From NCBI GenBank assembly GCA_030620095.1, contig JAUTXW010000881.1, positions 62,001 to 126,000 of the forward strand: 64,000 nucleotides of DNA, read 5' to 3'. Source of the stretch: Kuschelorhynchus macadamiae (Eukaryota > Arthropoda > Insecta > Coleoptera > Curculionidae). The position numbers and the translations under genes were made by a program. How positions within the stretch are numbered: the first letter of the stretch is position 1; each line of letters starts with the position of its first letter. Of the stretch, positions 46,641 through 57,564 are shown one piece after another. The notes under the pieces were generated by a model. That model did not search any database. It saw only the letters and a program-made list of their open reading frames with translations, and was not told the origin of the DNA.

Positions 46641-47097
46641 GGAATATTCAAAGGACACAATTTACTGGCAAAATGGCGAATTAAAAAAGGCTGAAATATC
46701 TGAGGATTTTCAAATCAGTAAAGACAATACCAAACGTTCCAAAAACAAAGAAGCATTTTTTCGAAAATGGTTATTCCAGTCATGGTGACGTACCAATTTC
46801 AGTGCTGCAAAAATATTTCAACTACCTCTATAAACATTACCATATAACAGTCTTAAAATAAAAAATAATACATCAAACAATATTTTCTGAAAAAACTATT
46901 TATTAAATTTTGTTTTTTAGCTTTTGACAGTATTTCTTGTGTGTTTGTTTCAATGATAATATTATCTGACCTTGGTTTGATTATATTATTTAACAATTTT
47001 TTAGATGTTAAATTAGCAGAATTATTAACGTTCTAAAGTATAACGAACATAGAAAAAGACTCCCAAGCCTCGATCTCAGTAAATTATAATTATTAAT

Positions 47098-47135
47098 ATG
47101 ACACGTATTTCGCCTTTTCGGGCATCATCAGACCT
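47098..47135 (-). ncRNA. Hammerhead-like ribozyme, Penelope copy 4
   Basis: The minus strand reads GTCTGATGATGCCC, then GAAAAGGCGAAATACGTGTC. It shows a canonical CUGAUGA core, GCC/GGC stem II with a one-base bulge, GAAA, a short near-palindromic stem III (consensus ACAC/GUGU, here AUAC/GUGU) and a GUC cleavage triplet. Minimal hammerheads acting as dimers are known from Penelope-like elements. Stem I is weak, so activity is uncertain. Confidence 0.65.
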
Positions 47136-47324
47136 ACAAACAAGAGAGAGCGAGAGAATAATCACACTCACAAATCCGGAAAGAATAAATTACAAATAAA
47201 GTAAAACACACCAAAGTACAACAAAACAAACAACTACTTATACATATTTGATCGACACTAAAATGAGGTTAAGTCTCACGTGAATAAACAAAATAAAAAA
47301 AGCAATTCAAAAAAGATGTAAGTC

Positions 47325-47400
47325 CCTAGCTGGGATCGAACCTGGACCGCCTGAGTGGGAGCATAGAGTAAATGCCTATAGACCACTGGACTGATCAACA
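47325..47400 (-). repeat. tRNA-like unit (SINE head)
   Basis: On the minus strand, TCAGTCCAGTGGTCTAT resembles an A box, and GGTTCGATCCC, about 45 bases on, is a perfect B box. The acceptor stem does not close, so this is a tRNA-derived SINE or tRNA pseudogene rather than a working tRNA. Confidence 0.6.
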
Positions 47401-48558
47401 AAAATAACCAAAAACTCTCACTCCATAAATTAGTGGATGAAATGAAGTTGCCTACAATAATTATTACATTAAATTGTTAAATATTAGGGTTGGGTCGAAA
47501 TTAAAAACGTCGTTAAAGCAAGTGAGAATAGGACTTTTTATAGCTTTGGTTATTTCCATTTTTTCTAGCAGGTCAAGCTTTTTCCCTTCGCATATTCATG
47601 TAAAACATCAACGTCAGAATTAAAAAAATCACGACTTGACTCTAACAAATGATTAGCAAAAACTGAAACAGTTTCAGTAACATCCAATTTCTGAATTTAT
47701 TGACCTGGCTCAAATGTTTTCTTAGCCTATCAATAGTAACTGTGGCAAAGAAGATCTTGCCAATAAATCCCTTACCAACTGAATACAATCTGCGGGAGGC
47801 ACACTAGGAAACAAATTCTTTACATCCAATGAAACCAATAATGTATTGTGTGGAATATCAACGTTTTTAGAATAGAATAGAATATGTACTATTAAAACCC
47901 GTTACGTTCCTAAGAACCCTACGAAGCCAAGATGAAACATTATAGCATGGGGAGTCAATAAATGAAACCACTGACCTCAGGGGAGTGCAATCTTAGTGAA
48001 TCTTTGGCAAGCTATAAAGTAACGGTGTTTTGGGGTTCATAGGTTACAATTTATCTTTTGTCATGTTAAAATATTCTAAGATTGTCAGAAATGTGTCCAG
48101 ACTACTTTTTAAACTAGTAAAAAATGAGTTTGTTGCGTCTGTATTTATTTTTCCAAAATCACCAGAGTTCAAGAGACCAATAACCTTGTCAACATAATCA
48201 GTTCTTTTCATATCTCTCTCTTTGAGAAATATGGACAATTTCTTCTAATTCTAAAGTATAATTATTGAAAGTAGAGTCTAGTGGATTTATTGTTTTGTAA
48301 ATTTGTTTAAAAAATCAGAGGATACAATAAATTAATGAATGATTTAAGTTTAAATTAATTGTTATTAATATTGTCTAATAAATATTTGTTTGTAACGTTT
48401 GTAGAATATCCCAAATATAAAACGTATTACAACGCATCACATCAAACAAACACACAATGATCCGGGCACTGCGAATAAATTGGTGTTGAACAAAGCGCCG
48501 TTCCCTAATAATTAAGTAAATTAAATAGCAAATTTCGCCGACAGAATATACAACTGGG

Positions 48559-48559
<1 letters not shown>

Positions 48560-48592
<33 letters not shown>
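48560..48592. repeat. (CA)n microsatellite
   Basis: About 30 bp of CA repeat, directly visible. It produces the poly-CV ORF on the minus strand. Confidence 0.95.
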
Positions 48593-48595
<3 letters not shown>

Positions 48596-48599
48596 AATG

Positions 48600-49664
48600 T
48601 GATTGTATTCAGCTTGACGTTCGTTTAGGAAACGTTTTTTTTTTCCTTGGGATCAGGAATTGCAATTCATTTGTGCTTAAATCAGAAGCAACTAAATAAG
48701 CTAAGCATCAATTAAAGTGGAACATCCTAAACAACAGCCTAAATTTAAAGAGCAGTTTTTCAAAAACCACTTGAAAGATTTTCATGATCTTGGAAAAACG
48801 TTATTTTGTTGGCTTTTGCAGAGTTTCCCAGCAATGGGCTAACATGATATTCCCTGATATAACTTTATGAAGAAATTTCCTAACATATTTTGTTAAAAGT
48901 TGCCAAAGGAAAGTATATTTTTTTATATACATTATATTTACATTTACATTGTTCTTCTAGTTAATTCAAACATTATTGTATTTGAATTCAATTCTAACAA
49001 AAAGAAATCTAGTATGTAAATCAAAAATATACAAATATGTAATTGCACATACTTAACAAATTTTTAACAGTAATATACAAGCAGCTGGACTTACATTTAG
49101 ATAGTTGATTTATTTATAAAATAAAACTATTTAAGACTTTTTTCGAAAATAAGAGCTAAATTTCTAGGTATAAAAAAATATTTAAATATTTTTTTCTTAA
49201 TTTAATAACTTCCTGTCAATTCCAAAAATCGCTAGGTATAATTCAACAGATAATTCTTGTTTCTTTTTTTCATGGAAGTGAATCTGATCCACAGCATTAC
49301 TTTTTTCAATAACCATATTTTACCCAGTACTTCTTTCTTATTTCTTTCAGTTTTTAAAAAGGATTGATAGCTATCATCTGTTTTTTAGACATATTCTCAT
49401 ATCATTGTCGATCTTCATATTAAAAACACTCCCTCTCTTGCCATACTTACAATGTTTATAATAAATAAACGTTTATTTATTAAAAACTCAGATTCTACCT
49501 CAGCATTATTGTGAGCAGGTATTAATACAAGGTTAACAACTTTCTATCATTCTTGATAAGAACCTCTATCAGGGATACCCTGAAATTAGATTCTATTGAA
49601 ACTTGAAACTTAGAACCTGATGATAATTTTAAAGTGTTGAAAAGACTAATTTAATTGGCCTGAT
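48600..49664. other. AT-rich segment, nothing recognised
   Basis: No coding or structural signal that I can support. Confidence 0.45.
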
Positions 49665-50229
49665 AGGCATGTTTTCTATTATTTTTCATCCAACATATCT
49701 ACTGGGTATAAAGCTATTCATCATGGGTTATCTTTTATAAGAAAAACTATCGTTTCTGATTTTTACCTGACGTCCTAAATTTCCTAACATTTTCCTGTTT
49801 TTTTTTCAAACTATGGGAACCTGTTTTAAATAATACACCACTTTAATGTATTTGCTTTTCAATTATTAATACTACTAGAAAGTAATGTATTTCTGGCAAA
49901 TTTCTGTTGGTTGACAACGTGTGAGAAAGCAATCTAGACTTGATTAAATACAGCCAATATATATCATACGTCGACATGTTTAGTGAAAATTTTAAGAAAT
50001 ACGAGATCACTCCACCTATACCCCGTAAAATAGCCAACCAGTGAGATGTTTGAAAACCTGCTATTGTAAAATTTTATACGATATCTTAAAAGTGTTTTTC
50101 TTTTTACCATATTTTATTTAGACTTTTATGTACAGAGTTATGAAAAAAGTATTATTGTTCGAAACTAAATCAACTAAATACGCAATAATAAATAAAACAT
50201 TATTATAAATCGCGTTTTATTTTAAAATT

Positions 50230-52600
50230 GAAAAAAAATATCGGTAAATTTCCTTTACCCGGAACTTCCCTCGTTATGATTTCTTTTCAATTTGTTAGGA
50301 ATTTAGTTCAGTACATAGTCACAGTATATACGTTTTACATATTCTGTCTTTTCAAACATTTTTATTTGGCGCCATTTTGTTCCATCATACTAGATTCCTA
50401 CCAATATTTTACCAGTTTCTTTCTATCTATGCCACACTTGGTGGCATAATCTAAAATAAATGCAATAAGTAGTTTTTACATTGACACATACTGCCATTTT
50501 GTTAACTCATGTTGAATTCGTACCAGTTTATTTCATTTTCACATTAAATTTTTCTGCAAAATTTCAAGTCAGTTGAACAAGATTTTTTTACGTTAATTTA
50601 AAAAAAAATAATTTGGCCAAAATTTTGTTTCACCATCTTCAACTCGTACTACAACTTTATGAGTTTATCTCTATATCACACTTAATTCTTGCACAAATAT
50701 TGAAATTAATTTAATAAGCAGTATTTTCAGGCTGATTTTTACGAAAATGTTACTAAGTGATCCCCATGTGACCGCCGAAGAAAAAAATGTTCTGAGTAAA
50801 AGTATGTTGTTATTCCGTTAAGATCAGATCCGGAAAGTCAACAGTTTTCTTTTATTGCAATTCTGTCTGTTTCAAAAGAGTTCCACTATACTTTTCGATC
50901 TTCTGTTATTAAATTTAGATACATTTTATTTTAACTATTTTTCGAAAAAATAAAGATCCTGTACAACAGTTATAGATATATTTTACATAATGAACTATTT
51001 ATTAGCCAATATGGTTTTAAAAAAAGCGAGAGTATAGTTCAGTGGTGTGTTTACCTCCAACACGAAAAGTCCATGGTTCAAACCCAGATGGGGCCAAATT
51101 TCTTTTAATTAGGTTCAAGGTGATTGCTATCTTATCGATAGACGGTAGAACGCTTCACCATTAATGAGCTAAAATACTTAACTACCAAGGCAGGAAAATG
51201 TGTAATAATTTGTCGTTTCTTACAAAAATCCACCCAGATCTCCAGATTTGACCCCGCTTCTTCTTATTCAACCTAGTCAGAAATCCTTAATTAATCATCA
51301 AAATAAATATAATTAAAACCAGGCATGCTTTCTATTATTTTTCATCCAACATATCTACTGGGTATAAAACTATTCATCATGGGTTATCTTTTATAAGAAA
51401 AACTATCGTTTCTGACTTTTACCTGACGTCCTAAATTTCCTAACATTTCCCTGTTTTTTTTTCAAACTATGGGAACCTGTTTTAAATAAACCACCACTTT
51501 AATGTATTTGCTTTTCAATTATTAATACTACTAGAAAGTAACGTGTTTCTGGCATATTTCTATTGGTTGACAATGTGTGAGAAAGCAATCTAGACTTGAT
51601 TAGATACAGCCAATATATATCATGAAGGTTAGTACGTCCAGATGTTTAGTGAAAATTTTAAGAAATACGAGATCACTCCACCTGTACCCCGTAAAATAGC
51701 CAACCAGTGAGATGTTTGAAAACCTGCTATTGTAAAGTTTTATACGATATCTTAGAAGTGTTTTTCTTTTTACCACATTTTATTTAGATTTGTATGTACA
51801 GAGTTATGAAAAAAAGTATTATTGTTCTAAACTAAATCAACTAAATACGCAATAATAAACAAACATTATTATAAATCACGTTTTATTTTAAAATTGAAAA
51901 AAAAAATGGATAAATTTCCTTTACCCGGAACTTCCCTTGTTATGATTTCTTTTCCATTTGTTAGGAATTTAGTTCAGTACATAATCACAGTATATATGTT
52001 TTACATATACTGTCTTTTCAAACATTTTTATTTGGCGGCATTTTGTTCCATCATATTAGATTCCTACCAATATTTTACCAGTTTCTTTCTATCTATGCCA
52101 CCCTTGGTGGCCTAATTTAAAATAAGTAGTTTGTACACTGACACATACTGTCATTTTGTTAAGTCATGTTGAATTCGTATCAGTTTATTTTACTTTCACA
52201 TTAAATTTTTCTGCAAAATTTCAAGTCAATTGAACAAGATTTTTTTAAGTTGGTTTTAAAAAAATAATAATTTGGCCAGAATTTTTATTTATCAGTTTAT
52301 CTCTATATCACACTTAATTCTTGCACAAATATTGAAATTAATTTAATAAGCAGTATTTTCAGGCTGATTTTTACGAAAATGTTACTAGGTGATCCCCATG
52401 TGACCCTTAATTTTTGACTAAAATTTGAACTTAATCGAAGGAAAAAGTCTTTTAGCTATGTCGGGAACAGACAGACAGAGCGACGTAATGGAGAAAACAT
52501 GTTTTTCGGTATCTAGGACGTGAAGATCTGAAAAAATTTCCGAGGGTGTCTTTTTTCAAGATTACAATACTTCTCTTTTACAACGGTAAGCAATAGTTCA
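50230..52600 (+). repeat. Dispersed CGCCATTTTGTT repeats within the tandem duplication
   Basis: One unit per duplicate (50230-50770 and 51900-52600). Only the second keeps the 3' blocks with CAGACAGACAGA, CATGTTTTTCGGTATCTAGG and the end CTTTTACAACGG. The first was cut at 50770, next to CCGAAGAAAAAAATG. Confidence 0.7.
51028..51320 (+). mobile_element. tRNA-headed SINE candidate
   Basis: TATAGTTCAGTGGTGTG (A-box-like) is followed after about 35 bases by ATGGTTCAAACCC (B box), then a body of about 220 bp ending AATAAATATAATTAAAACC. The duplicate at 53100-53371 has lost the A-box half. The body is shared between the two. Confidence 0.55.
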
Positions 52601-53099
52601 CATTTTTTTTTTTGAGTAAAAATCCAATTTCTGTTTAAGGGCATATCGGGGAAACCTTTCAATTTCTTGTTAACCGACGAAAAAAAAAATGTTCTGAGTA
52701 AAAGTATGTTGTTTTTCCGTTAAGAACAGATCCGGAAAGTCAGCAGTTTTCTTTTATTGCAATTCTGTCTGTTTCAAAAGAGTTCAACTATACTTTTCGA
52801 TGTTCTGTTATTAAATTTAATACATTTTATTTTAACTATTTTTCGAAAACACGTTTTTTTTTACTAAAGTCAACAGCCATATTGTGTATCTGGCTGAACA
52901 TCTAGCTTGTGCGCTAGACTAATAAGGTTTCTGTCGGCGATCAACATATATGGTTTTAAAATAGTAATACCGTGAAAACTAGTGAGACAGATATTTTAAG
53001 AAAAGACTGTTAAAAATATATCCAAATATAAAGATCCTGTAAAACAGTTATAGATATATTTTACATATTGAACTATTTATTAGCCAATATGGTTTTAAA

Positions 53100-53371
53100 A
53101 AAGGCGAGAGAAAAGTTCATGGTTCAAACCCAGATGGAGCCAAATTTCTTTTAAATAGGTTCAAGGTAATTGCTATCTTATCGATAGACGGTAGCGCGCT
53201 TCACCATTAATAAGCTAGAATACTTAACTACCAAGGCAGAAAAATGTGTAATAATTTGTCGTTCCTTACAAACAAAAATCCACCCAGATCTCCACATTTG
53301 ACCCCGCTTCTTCTTATTCAACCTAGTCAGAAATCCTTAATTATTCATCAAAATAAATATAATTAAAACCA
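53100..53371 (+). mobile_element. SINE candidate, copy with deleted A box
   Basis: AAGTTCATGGTTCAAACCCAG retains the B box and body of the 51028 unit; about 25 bases covering the A box are deleted. Confidence 0.5.
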
Positions 53372-53999
53372 GTGCATATATATTTTTGACTTCAGTCTTA
53401 TCAACGTGTTATCTTAAGTGCAATTTAATGTATTTTAAAGTAGCCATTAATGAAAAATACATGAGAAAATCTGAAAAGTGAATGTGTGCAATCTTATTGT
53501 ATTCGTTTACCTACCTAGATACCCATTTAAAGCCATGACATAATAATTGACATTCATATAAAACTATAAGTGTTTTAAGTCATAACTGGGTTTTTCAAGA
53601 CACGAACGTATGTTTATCGTATTGTCAGCATTGTTTCTATAGCATATCGCTTGAACTGAAAAAAATTTGGTTAAAACCAAATGGCACTTTTTAGCAACGA
53701 TTTTTTGTTTCCATTTATTTTGTCAGGGAAACAAATGCAACCCCAAAAGATGTATTAACGACCTTGTAGCAACTAAAGACATAAATAAACATTTTATACA
53801 GGGAGACTCGGTTCAAAATGTAGAGGACGATCAGGCCTAACTCTTTATTTTGGCCACTACAAATAATGTGAAAATAAAAAAAATGATAATTTAATTATAA
53901 TTGTAATTAATTAGATACTCTAAACTTTTTGCACAGAAATTTTAACGTATTTTGCCTAAAAAGTAAACAAAAAGTATTAGGAATAGTGAAGTGACCCAA

Positions 54000-55065
54000 T
54001 TTAGTTCAGTACATAGTCAGTTAGTGTTAGTAACACATAATTCTACTTTCTTTTCAAACATTTTTTTTTTTGGATGTCATATTGTTCCATGGTATTAGAT
54101 TCCTACTAATATTTGATCAGTTTCTGCCTATGCCACACTTGATTTTTGGGCATAATTTCAAATAAATTCAGTAAGTAGTTTTTACATTGACACAACCGCG
54201 ATTTTGTTATGTCATGTTAAATTCTTACCAGTTTATCCCTATATCACATTTTATAATTTTTTTTTTAAATTTTATTCCGTCATCTTGCACGAAATTTATC
54301 TAATAAGTAGTTTTTTTAAATATTTTATTAGGTCGCCATTTTGTTTTGGCTATCTTATATCTATAGCAAAATGTTACTAGTTCATTCTTATGTAATAATT
54401 TTTTAAAGTTTCACTATAGCCATCTTGTTCTCGCATATTGGGTTTTTACCAAAATATTACCAGGACATCCCCATATGACCCTTAATTTTTGACTAAAATT
54501 TGAAGTCAATTTGATGAGTAGTTTTTGAAGCTATGCCTCGAACTGATAGACAGACGGACCGACGGAATTGATAAAACATATTTTTTTGGCATCTAGGGAT
54601 GCTAAAACGAGAACATTTGTAAAATCTGAGAGGGTGATTTGTTTCAGATTACAAAAATTTTATTTGTCATTTTATTCTGCCATCTTGAATTAGTACCACA
54701 GTTATCAAGCTGCCACCTTGTATTCGTACCAAAATTTTACTAGTTGATTCCTACATAATAATCGATTTTTGTGCAAAATTTGAGATATTTTAGTAATAAT
54801 TTTTTAAACATTTCACTAGGCTGCCATTTTGTTTCGCCATATTGGATTTTTACCAACATGTTATCAGGTCATCCCCATATAATCCTTAATTTTTTACCAA
54901 AATTTGAAGTCAATCTGGTAAGTGGTATTTTAGCTATGCCAAGAACAGACAGACAGACCGATGGAATTGAGAAAACATGTTTTTCGACATCTAGGGACCC
55001 TGAAACGGAAAGATCTGAACAAATCTCGGAGGGTGTTTTTTTCACGAATACGAGGGAAGTGAAAA
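54000..55065 (+). repeat. Dispersed CGCCATTTTGTT repeat, two further copies
   Basis: 54000-54660 and 54665-55065. The second is one of the best preserved, with GGCTGCCATTTTGTTTCGCC, CCCATATAATCCTTAATTTT, CAGACAGACAGACCGATGG, GACATCTAGGGACCCTGAAA and ACGAGGGAAGTGAAAA. The ORFs 54771-55070 and 54869-55084 lie on it and are not genes. Confidence 0.75.
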
Positions 55066-55569
55066 GGTAATTTTGCTGCAACAATAACTAAAAAAAAAAG
55101 GAACGAGGTGTCGTTAGAAATATTGGTCTAAATTGCTTTATTGATAAAACAAGAAATGAATAAATTTTAAAAATCTATTATTACACAAAACGATTATTAG
55201 ATCAGTATTCGAAAAAATGAACAAATAAGTTTATTCTAAACTATTTAAAACAGGTGTTTAATTTTCAAAACATTACTGTTCAGTCGCCATTGTAAACACA
55301 AGTTAACTTGTAATATATCGTTGAAGAGCTAATTTCATTCTGAATACGATATTCTATAAAAATAATATCTATAAACAAGCACCAAGTATACAAAGTCAGC
55401 GAAATTACAGCAACTTCTTTCAAATTGCTTTTTTTTTCGGAAATCGATAAAATAGATCTCCCCAGAGAAATACCGGAAGCCGCTGAAGAGGCAAAGACTG
55501 ACCTTTTGCCTGCCAAATCCAGAAAACTGTAGGAAAAGGCCTATAAAGACTATTTTTTGTGGTAGATAG

Positions 55570-56270
55570 TACGAAAGCTTCACGGCTGGAGTCAATTAAG
55601 CAATTTTGGTTCTTGGGTTTCGACCGGATCAAATTGGAATTATTTGAGCTCCAGTGAGCAGAGTTTAGGTATTTATATACGACATGTGCCCCTCGACGCG
55701 TGACTCACGGTGATGACTGATTTCCACGCATGATCATAATTTCCGACACTGATGCAAGAACCTTGGTATATTTTACATTAATCATGTGTCCTATTGTGAG
55801 CTGGTGTTCAGCAACAGCGGATTGAACAATTTATTTCTTACTTATACATCTTTCATGTTCCTTAATTCTAGTAGACTCAGACCGTCCAGTTTCAGCTATA
55901 TACACTTACCGCAAGAACGAGGAAATATATAAACTCCTTCTGATTGCAAAGAAATTACATCTTTTCGTGCCTTAAGCTTTGCCCAATCTTTTTGTGAGTA
56001 CTAAAGATTGTGCGAATGTTGAATCTCCGCAGAATACTTGCAATTTTATCTGTGGTACCCTGAATAAAAGATAGAACTGCACTACTTAATGGTTGAGATT
56101 AAGGATTAAGATATTAGGCTTTCGAGTATAAATACCTGAACTCTGCTCATCGGAGCTCACTCAGTGTTATCATCTTGTGCGGTGAAAATCCCTGAAGATG
56201 CCTCGTGGAATCACAGGCGAAACGTCGGAAAGTAATTACAATTTGAGACGGTCTAAACCCAAGAACAATG
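55570..56270 (-). mobile_element. Penelope-like element copy 3 (GIY-YIG end, decayed)
   Basis: 55735-55960 on the minus strand matches the GIY-YIG coding stretch of copy 2 (for example AGCTGGTGTTCAGCAACAGC and GGATTGAACAATTTATTTCT parallel 8755-8800). The linker before it is seen to 56100. The flanks 55570-55680 and 56120-56270 are inverted copies of the same terminal repeat, with TGAGCTCC..GAGCAGAGTT in both. The right terminal sequence abuts a Crypton relic on the plus strand. Stops throughout. Confidence 0.8.
56188..56230 (+). ncRNA. Hammerhead-like ribozyme, Penelope copy 3
   Basis: ATCCCTGAAGATGCC, an 11-13-base loop, then GGCGAAACGTCGGAA. It has a CUGANGA core, GCC/GGC stem II with one bulged U, GAAA, an ACGU palindromic stem III and GUC cleavage, with UCC/GGA stem I. 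It is the most complete of the plus-strand cores here. Confidence 0.65.
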
Positions 56271-56279
56271 ATTTTTTAA

Positions 56280-57055
56280 GCGAAGAAGGTATTGAAACAT
56301 TTCTAATGAATGCTCCTGACAAAATATTTTTGATGATAAGTTTCCTCGATTTTTGGAATATGCGGTGCTACCAGGCGTGAGGAACTTTGTAAACTCGAGG
56401 TTGATGACATTCAGGACCTCCAATATTCTTTTTTAAAATCCATAAAAGCATCTAAAACCAAGACAGATCGTATGTTCCAGTTTTATTGGACTTTATAGAG
56501 AATATTTGGCTCTATGACCTAGCTACACTGAACATCAACGATTTTTGTGTTTTCCAAGAACCATAAGTGCTCTACGGGAGTTGTAGGTAAAAACACATTT
56601 GGAGAAATGCCCCGAAGAATTGTCAAATTTTTGAACTTATCCTATGCGGAACAGTTCACCGGTCACTACTTTCACCGAACATCTGCCCTCCTTCTTGCCG
56701 AAGCGGAAGAAAATATTGTGAATATAATATACATCAAGCTGGGGGGAAGTCAACTAAGGTGGCTGAAGGATCTATCGAAAATATCAACATTTCCAGAGAA
56801 AAGATTGCAAAAAAAATATTATCGGGTGCAAGTTGGGAGGCTTCCACATCTTCATGTCATTAGGGTACCAAACCAAGCAACCAGTCTACCACGTCTTGTT
56901 ATCGTGGTGCACGTGGCGAGACTTGTTATATGATTGCACAAATGAAAATCAGTTACAGCGGAGCGAAAATCGCCTAATGTTGCCAGAAAAAACGCATCCA
57001 CCTATCAGTATCGTTAATTGCTCCAATTGCATCTTTAATTTTAACTTTAAATAAT
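56280..57055 (+). pseudogene. Crypton-type tyrosine recombinase, C-terminal relic
   Basis: Words in order over shifting plus frames: FLMNAPDKIFLMI, REELCKLEVDDIQDLQYSF (first catalytic Arg region, R-R-E-E-L), CVFQEP/KNHKCSTGVVGKNTFGEM, PRRI, YAEQFTGHYFHRTSALLLAE (box with H-x-x-R, here HYFHRTSA) and a KVAEGSIENI-like tail before SREKIAKKILSGASWEAST. The GHCFRRTSATLLA-type motif is typical of animal Crypton/KIAA1958-like recombinases; here Cys-Phe-Arg has become Tyr-Phe-His. The expected HGGW box is broken by a frameshift. A 3' tail with CGGGCGTTAACGTGCTACTT lies near 57210. Confidence 0.72.
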
Positions 57056-57059
57056 ATTC

Positions 57060-57560
57060 ACCTTATTTGAATATGTTAGTTTTACATAATAAAAATTGTA
57101 CTAACTCTGCCTTTTTGTTATCAATTATATGAAAAGAAATACAAAAATATACTTAGGTACACAAAATGCATTATTTTAAAGTCGGCGAGCATGAAAGTAG
57201 TAGCCCTCGGGCGTTAACGTGCTACTTTTTGCTATCAAACACGGGCGTTAAAGTGCACTTTAATAACATACAAGACATTTAAATTTAAATTACCGCTTTT
57301 TTGATGTATTATATTTTTTTAATTCGATATTTAATTGTTTTTTTCTAAATATAATTTTGAAAAACATCACAAAGTTCCCCAAGTTTCGAATAACAGATAT
57401 ATAAAGGTCGTTCAAAGATATCAGGATCACCCTATTTAAGGGACCCAAACTAGCTTGAACAAACCCAAATTAACTTAAGGGAGAACTGCAAGCAAAAAGT
57501 GAAAAACCAGCGACAAGGTCTAGTTGAGTTGAAAGTAAGATGAAGAGATATCTACGCATT
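57060..57560. other. Non-coding segment after the Crypton relic
   Basis: Contains the paired words CGGGCGTTAACGTGC (57209) and CGGGCGTTAAAGTGC (57242), perhaps element-terminal repeats. Otherwise nothing seen. Confidence 0.4.
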
Positions 57561-57564
57561 AAAA

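Larger units (their letters stand above)
47080..48250 (-). mobile_element. Penelope-like element copy 4 (RT core and GIY-YIG tail, deleted)
   Basis: 48238-48044 gives an N-terminal stretch. Then, in shifting frames, PLLYSLPKIH, PLRSVVSFIDSPCYNVSSWL with RRVLRNVTGF, and LVSLDVKNLFPSVPPADCIQ (RT fingers with the first catalytic Asp of the SLDV block). After a deletion the sequence jumps to VSVFANHLLESSRDFFN and GKKLDLLEKMEITKAIK, the tail after a GIY-YIG domain. The LPKIHK and PLRPIVS words are Penelope signatures. It differs clearly from the other three copies, so it is a separate family. A tRNA-like unit lies at 47325-47400 and a hammerhead core at its 3' side. Confidence 0.8.
49665..53371 (+). 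repeat. 1.66-kb tandem duplication with later indels
   Basis: 49665-51320 is repeated head-to-tail as 51321-53371. Shared landmarks: TTTTCATCCAACATATCTAC (49681 and 51338), ACCCGGAACTTCCCT (50258 and 51925), TGTTCTGAGTAAAAGTATG (50788 and 52690), CCCAGATGG (51084 and 53130). The second copy has about 260 bp at 52401-52670 (the rest of a dispersed-repeat unit) and about 190 bp at 52850-53035 that the first lacks. Identity by eye is above 90 percent. The paired ORFs 50228-50449 and 51894-52115 look similar only because of this duplication. Confidence 0.9.

Noticed and set aside
48375..48590. ORF starting with poly-CV
   Set aside because: Produced by the (CA)n microsatellite.
50228..52115. Two similar 73-residue ORFs suggesting a conserved small gene
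   Set aside because: Their similarity comes from the 1.66-kb tandem duplication, and both lie on the non-coding CGCCATTTTGTT repeat.
54771..55084. Overlapping ORFs on both strands with RTDRQTD-like words
   Set aside because: They lie on a copy of the dispersed repeat; the CAGACAGAC block gives such words in every copy.
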